Origin: Haliotis asinina
Taxonomy: Eukaryota; Mollusca; Gastropoda; Lepetellida; Haliotidae
Assembly (NCBI RefSeq): GCF_037392515.1
Contig: NC_090288.1
Coordinates: forward strand, 5,573,501 to 5,637,500
Length of the DNA stretch: 64,000 nucleotides
Direction: 5' to 3'
Below, in pieces: positions 1 through 11,969 of this stretch; within the stretch, counting starts at the first letter, position 1, and every line of letters starts with the position of its first letter. The notes beneath the pieces are model-generated. The model was not told the DNA's origin, made no database searches, and saw only the letters and a list, made by a program, of their open reading frames with translations. The translations under genes and the position numbers were made by a program.

Positions 1-920
1 GCCTGAAAACATTTTTGGGCAGAAACTGCTTTGAGGACACCAATGGAACTTCGTTGTTACATAAGAAATGCCCATAGATATTTGCTGTGTACTTGGGTAA
101 ATGGGTATAATTAGGGGTTTTTTAATGTAAGAAAATTTTCTCTACCAGTGGCAAAGTCGTTGTTAATGTTATTAGTTTACGAATGAATTCAGATAAATCA
201 GCTGTGTGGGTTTTATTATTGTCATAGATAATAAACCAGGGTCGTAGCTACCAAACTTTACATATAATGTTTATTATAACAGCTGGGCCAACCCTAAAAA
301 CTATCTGAATATAAAGCTTTGCAATCTTTCGGACTTGAAAACAAAATGGCTTGCTACGTGTATGAAGACATCATATTTTCACATCACATGAGTTGATATC
401 GAGGTAAAAACACAGATATAGGATCAAATTGGATCAGTCACTGTACCATCCATGCATCAGAAAAAAACTACACTGCTGGGATATTTTGTTACAATTAGAT
501 AAGGAATATCATGGGTATTTTTAAATACATTGTAATGGCATACGATGGGCATCCGGCCTCCTCACTTTTTAGGGTGAAGAAATTCTGCTAATGTGGACCG
601 GAGCCCAGTCCCTTTGTCCATCACGGTCGAGGGAGCGGGCGCTGACCAATTTGCTGCTTGGTTTCGTAATTAGCCTTTCAGTGAGAAACATTATTCGCTC
701 TGCATCAGTGCCCCTTTAAACATGTTAAATTTTCATTTGGAAAGCTAAAACTTCATTTAGGAGCATTCACAATCTTAATTTCACTTTGTTTGGTTTACTG
801 TTTTGTTAAAGGTGAAATTCATTGGTATCTTTTCTCTGAGAACAGACCAAAGTGTCTGATGTTTATTTGGAGCTGAATTGAATATGAGCCACTGAGTGAG
901 AACACACTGCCTGGTTGCAG
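1..920. other. RRP9 upstream flank / first intron
   Basis: No coding exon can be assigned here. The first visible RRP9 exon opens with an AG acceptor at 919-920, so the initiator exon lies upstream, either in this stretch or off the window. One ATG at 346 (AAAATGG context), followed 12 bases later by a weak GTGTAT donor, could make a tiny phase-0 start exon. Nothing else supports it. The rest is AT-rich sequence without recognisable repeats. Confidence 0.4.
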
Positions 921-3900
921 AGCAAACTCAAGAAGCCAACAGGCCCAGCAGGGAAGAAAGATGTGGGTCTGAGATATGCCAGGAAGAGGAAGGCTTGGGA
1001 TGAAGAGATCGACAGTGAATCTGAGGTCGACAGGTACGCTGGGTTTTGTTGTTCAGTTTCATATTGTTGCTGCTACTTCTTTCTCGTGGTTATTCTGAGT
1101 TCAAGTAAGAATCTTGACTCGTGTTTGTTGCAAGAGAAGTTTTAAAGGAATGGGTGGTCAGGATTGATGCCACAAATCATTTCTGTGTCAAGAGACCCAT
1201 GAAGGTGCGGGGTAAACATGCCTTCAGTAATCCATAAAAGGCCACCATGCTTGTCGTGAGAGACGACTAACGGGAATGGGTGGTCAGGATCCCTGACTTG
1301 GTTCACACGTCATCGGTTCCCAGTTGCGTAGATCGTTGCCCATGCTGTTGATCACTGGATTGTCTGGTCCAGACTTGATTATTTACAGACCGCCGCCATA
1401 TAGCTGGAATGTTACTGAGTATGGCGTAAAACTCACTCACTCACTCACTCACTCACTCACTCACTCACTCACTCTGTCAAGAGTCAGAGTATTTATAGGC
1501 TTATGTCTTGTACTTGAAATATTACTGAACAGTAACAAAACTGTAAATAGTGATTACTGTATTCCTGTGTTGAGGTAAAAATTCTTTAAGAATGCTGGCA
1601 GTTCTTCATCTGATTAGTGTTGGGAATTGGAAACTATATCCACTATCAGTTATCAGAGGATTTGTGAAGAGTGATTATAAATAATAGTCGAAATATATAG
1701 ATCTTCAATGTAATCACCAAGTTTTCTTTTCTAATTAGTGTTTCTTTTAATACTGTCATGCAATGAAATGAATAACTGCAAGAAAGACACTGGAATTGTA
1801 ATTTGATAGTAAACGTGGTTAAAATTTTACAGTTTGCATAGCTTACACTTTTGAGCATGATTGTTCGTGAATATTCGTCAAATTTAATGGTATGTTTACT
1901 TCATTTATTCATGTTTTCTACTAAAACAACAAAAATCTGATTATTCGAAAATATGTTTTTTACGATTTTTACGAATAGTCCCAGGTGTGATAGTCAGTGT
2001 TGTTTATGTGGTTTGTTTCAGTGATGAGGCCACAGAGACAAGGAAGGCCGAGTTGGTTTCTTCAGATGAAGAGGCTGAAACTGCCCAGGAGAAGAAACTG
2101 AGACTCACAAAACAGTATCTGGCCCAGTTGGAAGCCAGTGGTAGGTTGTCATGGAGATGGAGTAATAGGAATGAAACCAAAAGAACACTGCAGTGGAAAT
2201 TTGATCAGATTGTTGTGGATAGACATGATTTGGATATGTTGTTCCAGCTGAAATGGTGTCCCCTTGATAATTTGGATATCACATCAGATTGTAGGGGACA
2301 GTGTGGTAAGCTAGTGCTTGAAGCATTTGCACGTCAGACCAAAGACTCGAGTTCGATTCCCAACATAGGTGAAGTCACATACCAGTTTCTGGCATCTCAC
2401 TCTGTGAAATTGCTGGAATATTTAGGAATCATACTCACTCACTCACTCACTCACTCACTCACACCACCTGTTTTAATGGATGATTGAGCATTTCATCCAC
2501 TATCACCATTATTATTCCTGTGTTTTTCAGTTAGTGGGATGGTTTATGAATTATTAACACTGAGTTTTCTGACAGAGGCAGATCGTGAGGACGAGGACGG
2601 AGGGACGAGGGATGCCATTTCACACAGATTAAAACAGGATCAGGTGAGCTAAATGTGTCAGAAGATATGTCTTATCACCTTTCAGACAAGTAGAGCCTCT
2701 TCCTTAGTTTCATCCTGTCTAACTTCTAAAACATTTATTATGTTAGATTTCATCGTACCTATCAGCAGTAAATGTCAGAATTCTGGGTAGAAAATGTCAC
2801 TGCAGGGGTGAAAGCATTTCTCTCATCACACCAAAGGCCCTGGTTTGATTCCCACATGGGTACAGTGTATGAAGGACATTCCTGGTAAACTCTGTTGTGA
2901 TATTGCTGGAATATTGCTAAAAGTGGCTTAAAACTAAACTGACTCACTAGTTTCTGTAGTCACTATGTGGAGATTTGGGTTGTGTTGACCAGTCTAAGCT
3001 TGTCATAAGAGACCACTTAAAGGACTGAGCAGTAAGGACTCGATGACTTTGATGTAATGTCTGCCACCGGACTGCCTGGTCCAGACCGGATCATTTGCTT
3101 TCAGCTGTCAACAACAGTGTTGTGTTGTGAAGAGACAACTTCAGAAAAAACAGGGCCATAATTGATGACATGTAGACATAACTGAACTGAACTGCTGGTT
3201 ATGCTATAGGTTAGATCCATGGGTTGTCAGACCAGGTCAGTTATTTTCAGACAGATGTTGTTCAGATGGAATATTGCTGCAGCTATTACTATTGTTGTCA
3301 TATGTTTTCATGTAAACATGAAAAACCAATTACTAAACACTGATTGACTGTGCACTTCTTTTCAGCTGGAACTAGCTGGCAAACTCCAGAGAGAAGTTGC
3401 AGATTTGGTACGTGTAATGAACTTGTTTTAGCTTAGACATATGAGGATCAACTGATCTTGGTTCCATATTCCAACTAGGAATTATTTTCAAAAGCTGCAA
3501 ATGCCACTCAGTGACTCATATTTTGATGTCTAACAAATACTAATGGATTATGAATTTTCATGTATAACATATTTAAATTGGATGAAGTGTTAGTTGTTAA
3601 AAAGTGTTTATTGCAGTCCTCAATATGTTGATTAACTATTCATTATCAGTTAAAACTTGTTAAGGTAGATAATGTTTGCCTCATTTACCAACAGTGGACG
3701 TGTTGCCATGGAGATATCATGATGTTGATGGTTCTCCTTGCAGCTGGAATTTCCAGACTCCACACAGTTGAGGGAACTGCGAGGCCATCGGTTGCCTGTG
3801 ACATGTATAGTTATCTCCCCTGATTCAAAGCACATCTTCAGTGGAAGCAAAGACTGTTCTCTGATAAAATGTGAGTCATGGCATACAAAGTACAGTTTAG

Positions 3901-6900
3901 TGCTGTGTGTGGGTGAGACTGTGATTGAACAGGGGATGAGACTGAACAGTGGGCATGGCTGTGATTGAACAGGGGGTGAGACTGTGATTCAACGGAGGGT
4001 GAGACTGTGATTGAACAGAGGTGATGCATGAATGAAATGGGAGTGAGAGACACTGATTGACAGGGGTGAGACTATGATTTGAAAGGGTGTGATGGTGATT
4101 GAACAGTTGAATGGGACGAGGTTGTCATGGAACAGGAGGAGACAGTGATTGAGCAGGGAGACTGTGAGTAACAGGTGTGTGAGGCAATACCCACCATGTG
4201 CAAACCCCCTAGAAAAGCCAAGCAAGTTCAGCTTCTAAGGACATGATTGTATGGTTTACATAGGGTGTGCAGAGACAGGGAAGAAACTGAAGGTGATCCC
4301 CGGCGGGAAGAAGGGGACAGAGAAGACTCATGTTGGACACACGGCACACATCCTCTCTCTAGCAATATCTACAGATGGCAAGTTCTTGGTGAGTGAGAAA
4401 GACAGAAGAATTAGCTGCCCTTATGTACCTAAGAAAAAGACTCAGATGCAGAAGATTCTTTAACTCCCTGGACCAGAATATAGGGAAACGCCCATGGGGT
4501 TGTAGTACCCTTTAGTAGCTTCCAGAACTCTGTCTAAATATAGCACTAGTCTAAATATCGAGCACACTGCTGCCTCCTTACTGTATGCCAACAGGTACAA
4601 TATGTTGGGTAAACAACAGTGCCACATAACAAACTTTATATCTATTTGTCATCCAACACTGGTCTCCATAATATCCACAGGAGATATCACTTGGGTGATA
4701 TTGGCTAAGTTATTCCTAGTTTGTTACTCTCTAATTGTTCTCTTTAACCCAGGCATCAGGAGACCGGAACAACATTATTCACATCTGGGACCCTAACAGT
4801 ATGGAATCTATCAGCACCCTGACAGGCCATAGAGATGCAGTGTCGGTACGTAGATATCTGTGTTTGTTGTGTATGATGATGACATTCAGTTGACGTAAAG
4901 GGTAGTCTCCTTTCATCCATACTATTTCCATGTGGCAAGTGACATCTTGTGATGGACTACAGGAACAGTAGAACACTGACCTTGTGATATTTGAATTTTA
5001 TGGCACTTTATGTGAAATCCATTTCTGGGGTCCACTGGCATGATATTGCTGATACATTGCTTAAAGCAAAACCCAACTCACACACTGTTAACTTGCCATT
5101 AGTATAGACAATACAAGTTGATTATAGAGCAGAAGTCACAGTCAGGTGGAAGCATTAGTCAAGGAGACTTTTAATTGGCAGCAGTGACTCCAGAGTTTCA
5201 TGAGCTTGCTATCATGCATTCCAGCACATGTAGCAAACATGGCGTCTCCATGCACAAGTTTCAGAATATTTCAACATAATCTCTGAAGTGAATGGGTTCC
5301 CAGTAGGATGAGATGGTGACTGTTGACATTCCAGCGCCTGACAGGCGGCTAGGGGAATACTATCCCCTGAGAGATGAGGAGTAAAATTGTTTAGTACTGG
5401 ATTGGAGTAATAGATCCAGCTAGCATGGATGTGGAGTTTATACTCGCTACTTGCACTTTACAGAGCACATTATTGCTAAGGTTATTAGCATCATTTTCAT
5501 CATGTTCATGAGTAATACATCAAACTTACATGCATTGAGAGTTTACTTGTACTGCAGATTATTACAGTTATCACCATCATTTTTATCATCAAGCATACAT
5601 TTTGTTTCTGTGCAGGGTTTGGCATTCCGTAAGGGTTCCCATCAGCTGTTCAGTGCATCACATGACAGATCTGTCAAAGTGTGGAACCTGGATGAAATGG
5701 CTTATGTGGAAACCCTGTAAGTAATATGGATGAGCATTCTGCTTTGATGATAGCTTAAATCTTTCATGAAATTCAGTCAGCTTCAAGTGTTATGTTGATT
5801 AATAAATCGATGTGGCATCCTTGATGATGCAGAGCCATGTGTCTCCATTGCATCTTTCTTTTAAAACCCAGGGTATTAAGTATTGTCTCAAAGTTGAAAG
5901 ATCATGAAGTTTGTTGTCAGCACTGGTGCCATCATGCAGAAAGTGGGGTAAAACATAAGTTTTGTTTTCTTGTTTAGATTTGGTCACCAGGACTGTCTGA
6001 CTGGAGTGGACAGCCTTACACGTGACCGAGCAGTGACATCTGGTGGCAGGGATCGGACAGTGCGAGTGTGGAAGATCATCGAGGAATCGCAACTCATCTT
6101 CAACGGACACGTGTGAGTAGACATGTTTGAGATATATGGTAGACAAACAAATACAAGTAGTTTAAAAGGACCAAGATATAAGCAAAAACTTATCGCCAAA
6201 GTGCCTCCAACTGTCCTTGTCAGGCAATGAAGGAAAGAGTAACAAGCATGGTTGGTTATGCGACAGTATTGGCGGGAAAGGGAGGCTTCAGGTTGGTGAG
6301 TGCATTGTATGTCTGTTTCAATTAGATGGGAAACTTCAAGGGATTCCAAGTGTTCCACTATTGAGGGAGGAGATAAGTGTGATAAGCACGAGTCAGGATA
6401 AGTATAAAATATCAATTTTATTCTGAAAATTACTTTTTTCTTACACAACCTTTAATTGAGATGTTCAGAGAACTTTATGTGAGATTGTTGTATGAGAGTA
6501 AATGATCTGGTATTGCTGTGACATGGTATAAGGTGTGTGTATTTGTTCCCATGAATGATGTGCTGGGTTATCCTGTGTTGCAGTGGCTGTGGCTCCATAG
6601 ACTGTGTGTCTCTCATCAACGAGTCAACATTCGTCACAGGAGCAGATGACAAGTAAGTGGCTACCCTGTACAGTTGACTACTGGTTCATTAGATTAATGG
6701 TTGTCTACATAATGATTAGATCATATCATTCTGATTCAGTTTCAAATTACTGTATTTACAGCTCAGTGTCATTGTGGAGTGTAAACAAGAAGAAGCCCCT
6801 GACTACAGTCAAACAGGCCCACAAGACTGAAACTGGAGGTTATCAGGAAAACTGGATCAGCGCAGTTGTCTCCCTTCAAAACACTGACGTAGTTGTGTCC

Positions 6901-8695
6901 GGTATGTCAGAAACAGTGATATCCGAGGGTCTTTTATTAATGAATATGGTTTTTCAGATGTCATTATTATGGAAGACAAACAAGTACTGAAATGCTGACT
7001 ATTGTTTAGTCTGTGCAGATGTTAAACCAATCATCCAGTTTAGAATAGGTCTCCAATATTGGGTTTATTTATCTGAAATACATTGATAGTCTCTCTATAT
7101 TGGCTGTCCCAGAGTACATGTGTTCCATCTCTGTCAGCAGGGTCCCGTGATGGAGCCATCAGGTTCTGGAAGTGTGGAGCAGAGTTCAAGTCTCTCACCT
7201 GCATCGCATCAATACCTGTGGTAAGTGATCACTCTTGGTCATGGCAACCTCTGCATCTCCCACACCAGTAGGGTAGCCCAAGTTCCCAACGTGGGTACAT
7301 TGTTTGAATGCACCTGGTGTGATATAGCTGGTTGGAAAGAACCAAGCACATACTGGTCCAGTCAGGATAAGGTGTCAAAGTGGGGATCCCTGTAATGTAC
7401 AGCATGGTATCTAAATGGGCTTGCAGTATACAAAATGTGAATCATGTCTGAAAATGCATGTAAAATTTCCAAATCCTCTTCATCAGACTATAGTACATTT
7501 GGCTCAAAAGTGGACCGATGAATTGCAATCTAGCTCCAAAACTAATAAACATCAATGAAATGCTGGTTGTAATAAAAACATCATACCAACTCTGAGGTTT
7601 TTGAAGAATTATTGCCCAACAAATAGAAAGGTTGTTTAACAAACTATCATAGAAGTATTAACTCAGTTCACTATTTGTTACGAGGGATGAGTGCAGAGAA
7701 AGGGACAGCACAGGTTTATGAATCAAAAGCATTGTTGGCACCTGTGCACATGCTTCTTGAATACCAGGCTGTCCCTTTCTCTGCACTCCTCCCTTGTAAC
7801 AAACTGAGAACTGTGTCAGTATTTTAAATGTTAGTTTGTTAAACAACTTTCTTATTTTTAGGACATAATTGTGCAAAAACCTCACAGAGTTGGTATGATA
7901 TTTTGATTACAATCAGCGTTTCAGTGATGTTTATTTTGTTTATGCGTTCATCGCAATTCATCGGTCCACTTTTAAGCCAAATACACTAACAGGAACAGGT
8001 TGGTATGGAAACAAGTGTCATACTGGAACATTAAACCCCCTTAGGCTAATGGGGATCAACACTGATCTACCAATGTTTGTAATGGTCAATCTTTTGATGC
8101 CCCCAAGCTGTTGAGGATGTGAATGAAGCTCATGTGTTAACGAGGCTGAGGTTGCAGAGCGATTTGTGCATGGTAAGGGGGACAACTCTGTAAAGCATAA
8201 TTGAAAGAAGACTTGATTGTGTCTGTTCCTGAAGGACGGTTTGCTTTTGTTATATGACACTTGGTTTTACCAGGAGAGTGTTTTTAGATTTGATGTATCC
8301 ACTGTCCAAAAAGTGCAAATCCATGCATTACCAGTATACCCTTTAGTGTCAAACTAGTGTATTTATCAGTAGGCCCATATTGAATGTAATCTGCGGTGCT
8401 GGGCAGATCTGTCCCTTGGACAATGCAGAGGCTTCTCATCATTTGTTTCTTAGTTTGTCATCATTAAAAGCTCGGGTTCTCCTGCTCACATGATTCAAAG
8501 TGAGATATCGTTTGATGATGCCTAAATGTAATTCACTGTTCATTACAGAAGGGGTTTGTGAACAGCCTGCAATTCTCAGGGGACGGGCGTATGCTGGTGG
8601 GAGGGGTGGGACAGGAACACCGCCTGGGGCGATGGTGGAGGGACAAGACAGCCAGGAACTCCATTGTCATCATCCCCATCATGAAAAAATCATAG
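921..8695 (+). CDS. RRP9: RRP9 / U3-55K, U3 snoRNP WD40 protein (13 exons, 5' partial)
   Basis: RRP9 binds the box B/C region of U3 snoRNA in the nucleolus and supports the early pre-rRNA cleavages that release 18S rRNA. Exons: 921-1033, 2022-2140, 2576-2643, 3366-3407, 3744-3870, 4264-4388, 4753-4845, 5616-5716, 5978-6112, 6584-6652, 6762-6901, 7141-7220, 8549-8695. All use GT-AG introns. They total 1359 bases, exactly 452 codons plus TAG, with phase kept at every junction. The first ~110 residues are charged and include AQEKKLRL, a motif shared with human RRP9. Seven WD40 repeats follow, with GH...D...W blocks such as GHRDAVSGLAF, HDRSVKVWN and GGRDRTVRVWK. The C-terminal GVGQEHRLGRWWR is diagnostic. 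Human RRP9 has 475 residues, so about 20-30 N-terminal residues, including the start Met, are missing. Compared with human, the junction at 6112/6584 adds about two residues after GH. Family assignment is very secure; only the 5' end is open. Confidence 0.95.
1195..1476 (+). repeat. SINE family B copy in RRP9 intron, with CTCA-type tail
   Basis: A near full-length B copy. Recognisable blocks are CATGCTTGTCGTGAGAG, GGGTGGTCAGGATC, TTGATCACTGGATTGTCTGG and TATTTACAGACCGCCGCCAT, ending in GGCGTAAAACTCACTC and eleven or so CTCA units. It lies inside the first visible intron in the same orientation as the gene. Confidence 0.85.
2300..2463 (+). repeat. SINE family A copy (tRNA-derived) in RRP9 intron
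   Basis: Contains a tRNA-type B box (GAGTTCGATTCCC), then the family body (TTTCTGGCATCTC, ATTGCTGGAATAT) and an ACTC tail of about seven units. The A-box region (AAGCTAGTGCTTGAAGC) is degraded. It sits in the intron between 2140 and 2576. Confidence 0.8.
2795..2949 (+). repeat. SINE family A copy in RRP9 intron
   Basis: B box GGTTTGATTCCC, then CACATGGGTACAGTGT, TGATATTGCTGGAATATTGC and TTAAAACTAAACTGACTCAC. The tail is short. The head has diverged more than the body. Confidence 0.78.
2985..3295 (+). repeat. Degraded SINE family B copy in RRP9 intron
   Basis: Blocks TAAGCTTGTCATAAGAGACC, GACTGCCTGGTCCAGACC and a later GACCAGGTCAGTTATTTTC / TGGAATATTGCTGCAGC match B with an internal insertion and many substitutions. 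Boundaries are approximate. Confidence 0.55.
3909..4175. repeat. Degenerate ~24-bp tandem repeat in RRP9 intron
   Basis: Roughly ten decayed units of GGGTGAGACTGTGATTGAAC with variable spacing fill most of the intron between 3870 and 4264. It is an intronic minisatellite with no coding signal. Confidence 0.7.
5010..5086 (+). repeat. 3' half of a SINE family A copy in RRP9 intron
   Basis: Matches only the body and tail: GTGAAATCCATTTCTGGGG, GGCATGATATTGCTGATAC, AAAGCAAAACCCAACTCAC. The tRNA-like head is absent, as in 5'-truncated retrocopies. Confidence 0.65.
7265..7335 (+). repeat. Decayed SINE family A fragment in RRP9 intron
   Basis: GTAGGGTAGCCCAAG resembles the A-box end of family A. 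CAACGTGGGTACATTGT and TGATATAGCTGG follow in the right order, with the segment between them deleted. Confidence 0.45.
7493..7986. mobile_element. Fold-back MITE with ~218-bp arms in RRP9 last intron
   Basis: The left arm 7493-7709 pairs with the right arm 7768-7986 over nearly its whole length. Matching blocks include ATTTGGCTCAAAAGTGGACC, GTTGTTTAACAAACTA and TGCAGAGAAAGGGACAGC, with scattered mismatches and small gaps. A loop of about 58 bp separates the arms. The dinucleotide TA flanks both ends (7491-7492 and 7987-7988), as expected of a Tc1/mariner-type non-autonomous element. There is no coding capacity. If transcribed in the RRP9 pre-mRNA, the arms would form long double-stranded RNA. 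Confidence 0.85.
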
Positions 8696-8700
8696 GACAC

Positions 8701-8706
8701 AATAAA
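8701..8706 (+). terminator. RRP9 polyadenylation signal
   Basis: A canonical AATAAA lies five bases after the RRP9 stop codon, followed by T/G-rich sequence (TTTTGTACATAGTTGTG). If used, the 3' UTR is only about 25-30 bases, which is unusually short. Confidence 0.7.
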
Positions 8707-8811
8707 TATTTTGTACATAGTTGTGATCTGTAATCATTGTGACCGAGATGGCTGATTTTGTTTCACTTCTTGAAAGTTCTTCAATACTATATCCGGTATG
8801 TGGCATCCTCA

Positions 8812-8922
8812 TTGATCTGGTGGTCAGACTATATGACCTCATCAGGAAATGGTATTAATCACAGAGTCGTCTGGGCCAGATGAATGAAATATTGTCAAGT
8901 GTGGCATTAAACACACACAGGT
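8812..8922 (+). repeat. Decayed SINE family B copy
   Basis: GATCTGGTGGTCAGACTAT, ATTAATCACAGAG, TCGTCTGGGCCAGA and AATATTGTCAAGTGTGGCAT follow B order with deletions. Confidence 0.45.
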
Positions 8923-9654
8923 AACTAAGGTGGTTGACAACATATTTTTCACTTACTTTTCTCAAATCACTGGATGGGCTGGTCGGAACTCTGGAATCAA
9001 ACACTGTCTCCAATATACAAATTAGGCAAGGTTTCTCAGGACAGGCTGATGTTGCACAAAGCCACCTTGGTGCTAAGAGTATCTCCTTTGTACAATGGCA
9101 CCTACCTACAGTTTGTCTGACTAGGACTTGATCTGTGTGACAAAGAAAAGACATTAGAGCCAACTAGGAGAATCTTCAAAATGATATTTATTCCAAACGA
9201 GTAAAGTCTACAACAAATAGTTAAGGCCTTTATAGTGTTTGAATGCATATCATGTCGAAAGGTAGCTGCACAGGCATGTGGGAGGCTAACAGCAATACTA
9301 TGAGATTATATGTATCAAAACTGGCAGTGGAGATGAAAAACAATATGCACATCTATGTCAAAAAAATAAATTAGTGTCTGAATATTAATCTTGAAGTGAC
9401 CACATTTATTATGAGGCTACTTGTGATGAGGGCATTGTGTTCACCATATCGACCACTTGTTTGGCAGTGTTCTAATCCTGGATGAAACATTCTGAAGGAT
9501 TACAGGACATGATGGTACCATCAAACCCACAGAAATGTGTAGAAAGGTCGTTCCTGTATTATTTTTTTTATCTCAATGTCCATTTCAATTATGCCAGATT
9601 CCGGAATCCTAGCTAGGGCAATAGTTCCAAGTACTCACAGATATACAACATATT
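8923..9654. other. Intergenic, no gene recognised
   Basis: Short reading frames only, without splice-consistent continuation, and no clear repeat. Confidence 0.5.
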
Positions 9655-9800
9655 CACATGGCAGGCTTACCTCAAACATCATCATGACGTCACATGGCAG
9701 GCTTACCTCAAACATCATCATGACGTCACATGGCAGGCTTACCTCAAACATCATCATGACGTCACATGGCAGGCTTACCTCAAACATCATCATGACGTCA
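9655..9800. repeat. Four 36-bp tandem repeats each carrying a perfect CRE
   Basis: Units start at 9655, 9691, 9727 and 9763 and are nearly identical. Each contains CACATGGCAGGCTTACC and ends in a TGACGTCA palindrome (9685, 9721, 9757, 9793). There are no spacers, so this is not a CRISPR-like array. The unit length is in frame, hence a spurious repeated peptide. It could act as a homotypic CREB/ATF cluster; that is inference. Confidence 0.9.
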
Positions 9801-11868
9801 CGTAAATAGAGCCTGGGAATGAGTCACGGCTATTTATACAATGGAGATAAAATACCCTGGATGACTGAGGATGATTCAAGGTTAATTGGTGTGCACGAGT
9901 GAGGAGAGAGTGATGTATTCACCAGGATTTTCAATACCTTATGTCCTCTTTGGTATATAAACTATGTATCAACAGTATTTACACGACAAACATAAGTGAT
10001 TGAGCAACAAAACAGGAGAATGAAGCTGAAGAGATGAGGGACCAGTCATTAATTATGGGGCGAGCTCCGAGTTTCTCAACGTCAAATTTAAGGACAGACT
10101 AAAGCTTAGTCTGGAAATATCTAACCAACTTGAAAAACACGGCCAAAAACTTCAATCCAATATGGCTGCCAAACTAGTAGCTACACGAATTCTGATTCTG
10201 AACGTGTACCGGAAATGTGGAGATCTTTGAACCAGTAGTTTGAGAAATAATGGTCTGGAAGTAATTTTTTGTAATTATCTACCCTTTGCTGTTTCTGAAT
10301 TTTTTACGCACTCAAAAGTCAGGCCAATGAGCACTTTGGAAGCGATTGGTTTTGGGGCTGTTTAGTACAAAATACGGTTGAATAATAAATAATAGTCCGA
10401 ACGATTAAAATAGGTCTCCCTGCCTGGAGACCCAAAGTGCTCTATTTAAACTGAAAAAGAATGACGGTGAGATGGGTGCCTAAATGCGAGGAAATCTAGA
10501 CTTGTATTTCGAGTGACTGACTTGCAGACAGTGCTGGTCTTAAGGGAAAACAATATAGTTAAAGAGACTGACGAAAAGACGACACAGCTAAACTTCCTTT
10601 ACCATATTTTGCTGCCCTCCTGATACCAAACTGAATGAAATAATTTCTTTCATGATCCCTGCGGGTATACCGTTGTACAATGTATACGAGGTGAGACCCA
10701 CCCCACCCTTCAATAACTAGTCCCTGTGATGATCACTATCTTAAGCAAGCTACTCGGAAACTACAACGAGTACAGATCAAAAGATACATATCTGCACATT
10801 ATGCGATGGGGACATTTACTGACGGAAATTACACTGATAAAATAAAACATTCATTAAGTTGCACAAATGATTTTCTGTGGGTTCAGGGTTCCAATTATAA
10901 CATATATTTTGTAATTAAAAGCAATTTCTTTATATGTCTGACTTAGCCCAGAAAGAAATACACTGCACTTCACAGGTAGTTTCACCCTTTTGACAGCGGT
11001 AAGAAGAAATAACATACGTATTCTCAATGTCAAAAGTAACCGATACATAGGTATTTTATCACCATACACATTCCTTGAAGAAATTGTATAATCAGGCCAT
11101 CATGATCAATGGCAGTTTAAACTGTTCTACAGTTTTGCCCCAACGTTTTCATATGATTAATATGAAAAATCAAACGATGTTTGTCTTCTTTTCACACAAA
11201 CATCTTCTTCTCACGTGTTATGAAGCTTTCTAATACTTTTGAAGATGATCTGGTTAATCCTAAAACACTTACAAATGGAATGTTACTGTCTGCACAAGTG
11301 TTTTGGTGTATACACACGACAGATCTTAAAAAGCAACTTAATCCATCCCATGATTACTTTGAACCTGATATGATGAAGTTCACGTGACCATGGACACTTT
11401 TTCCTCTGAATATGTATCTTATATACCATCTGACTGACTAACATACAAGTATTCGGTTAGGATGACAGCTTAAAAGGAATGGTGAAGTGATGGAAATACA
11501 TGAGAATAGGACACGGTGAAGATGCGGATGAGACGGACACGCTATGAAACTTTGAAATGTGTCCCTGTCATGGCAAATGAAATGTATTGAAGATTATTCT
11601 AGAGTAAGATGGAAGTTTACCAACGGTTTAGGCATATCGTAGACGTCTGCTTAACGGGGGAGGGCATCCCGCAGTAATACTTTGAAAGTACGTGTATAGA
11701 TGACGTCAAGGCGCATAATTCGGGGATTCGAACCCACCATCGTTTTCCGACACGTCCAAGGGATGCAATCCTCACAGCATTTCGACGATCTTGACCCCAT
11801 AACCCTCATCTTGAACAGGCCTGAAAATGTTTCTTCTTTACTCAGGTAAAACTGTTCGGAACAAGGGA
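9801..11868. other. Intergenic, no gene recognised
   Basis: AT-rich unique-looking sequence. It has a small hairpin (GGTCTCC / GGAGACC) near 10412-10432 and a single CRE at 11701. No exon pair could be built. Confidence 0.5.
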
Positions 11869-11969
11869 CCACTTGCACAAAGCTATTTTAGCGCTACGAT
11901 CACTTCAGTCTGGGTTACAGTTAGGGACTTCCAATCATCTTAGCTCTAACATCGTTTTTTAGCAAGTGG
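11869..11969. mobile_element. Small fold-back MITE (CCACTTGC family)
   Basis: Begins CCACTTGCACAAAGC and ends GCAAGTGG. The arms pair imperfectly over about 35 bp (TTTAGCGCTACGATCA against the reverse of ATCTTAGCTCTAAC). Its arm core, ACAAAGCTAT...TAGCGCTACGA, recurs at 43.8 kb, so both belong to one MITE family. Confidence 0.55.

Noticed and set aside
346..360. ATG with short open segment as the missing RRP9 start exon
   Set aside because: The donor GTGTAT is weak and the encoded residues (MACY) match no known RRP9 N-terminus. Kept only as a remote possibility.
4870..4985. C/D-box snoRNA in an RRP9 intron (TGATGA at about 4875, CTGA at about 4977)
   Set aside because: The sequences outside the two boxes cannot form the required terminal stem, and the boxes are short enough to occur by chance.
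9655..9800. CRISPR-like appearance of four regular 36-bp repeats
   Set aside because: The units are contiguous with no spacers, and the genome is eukaryotic.
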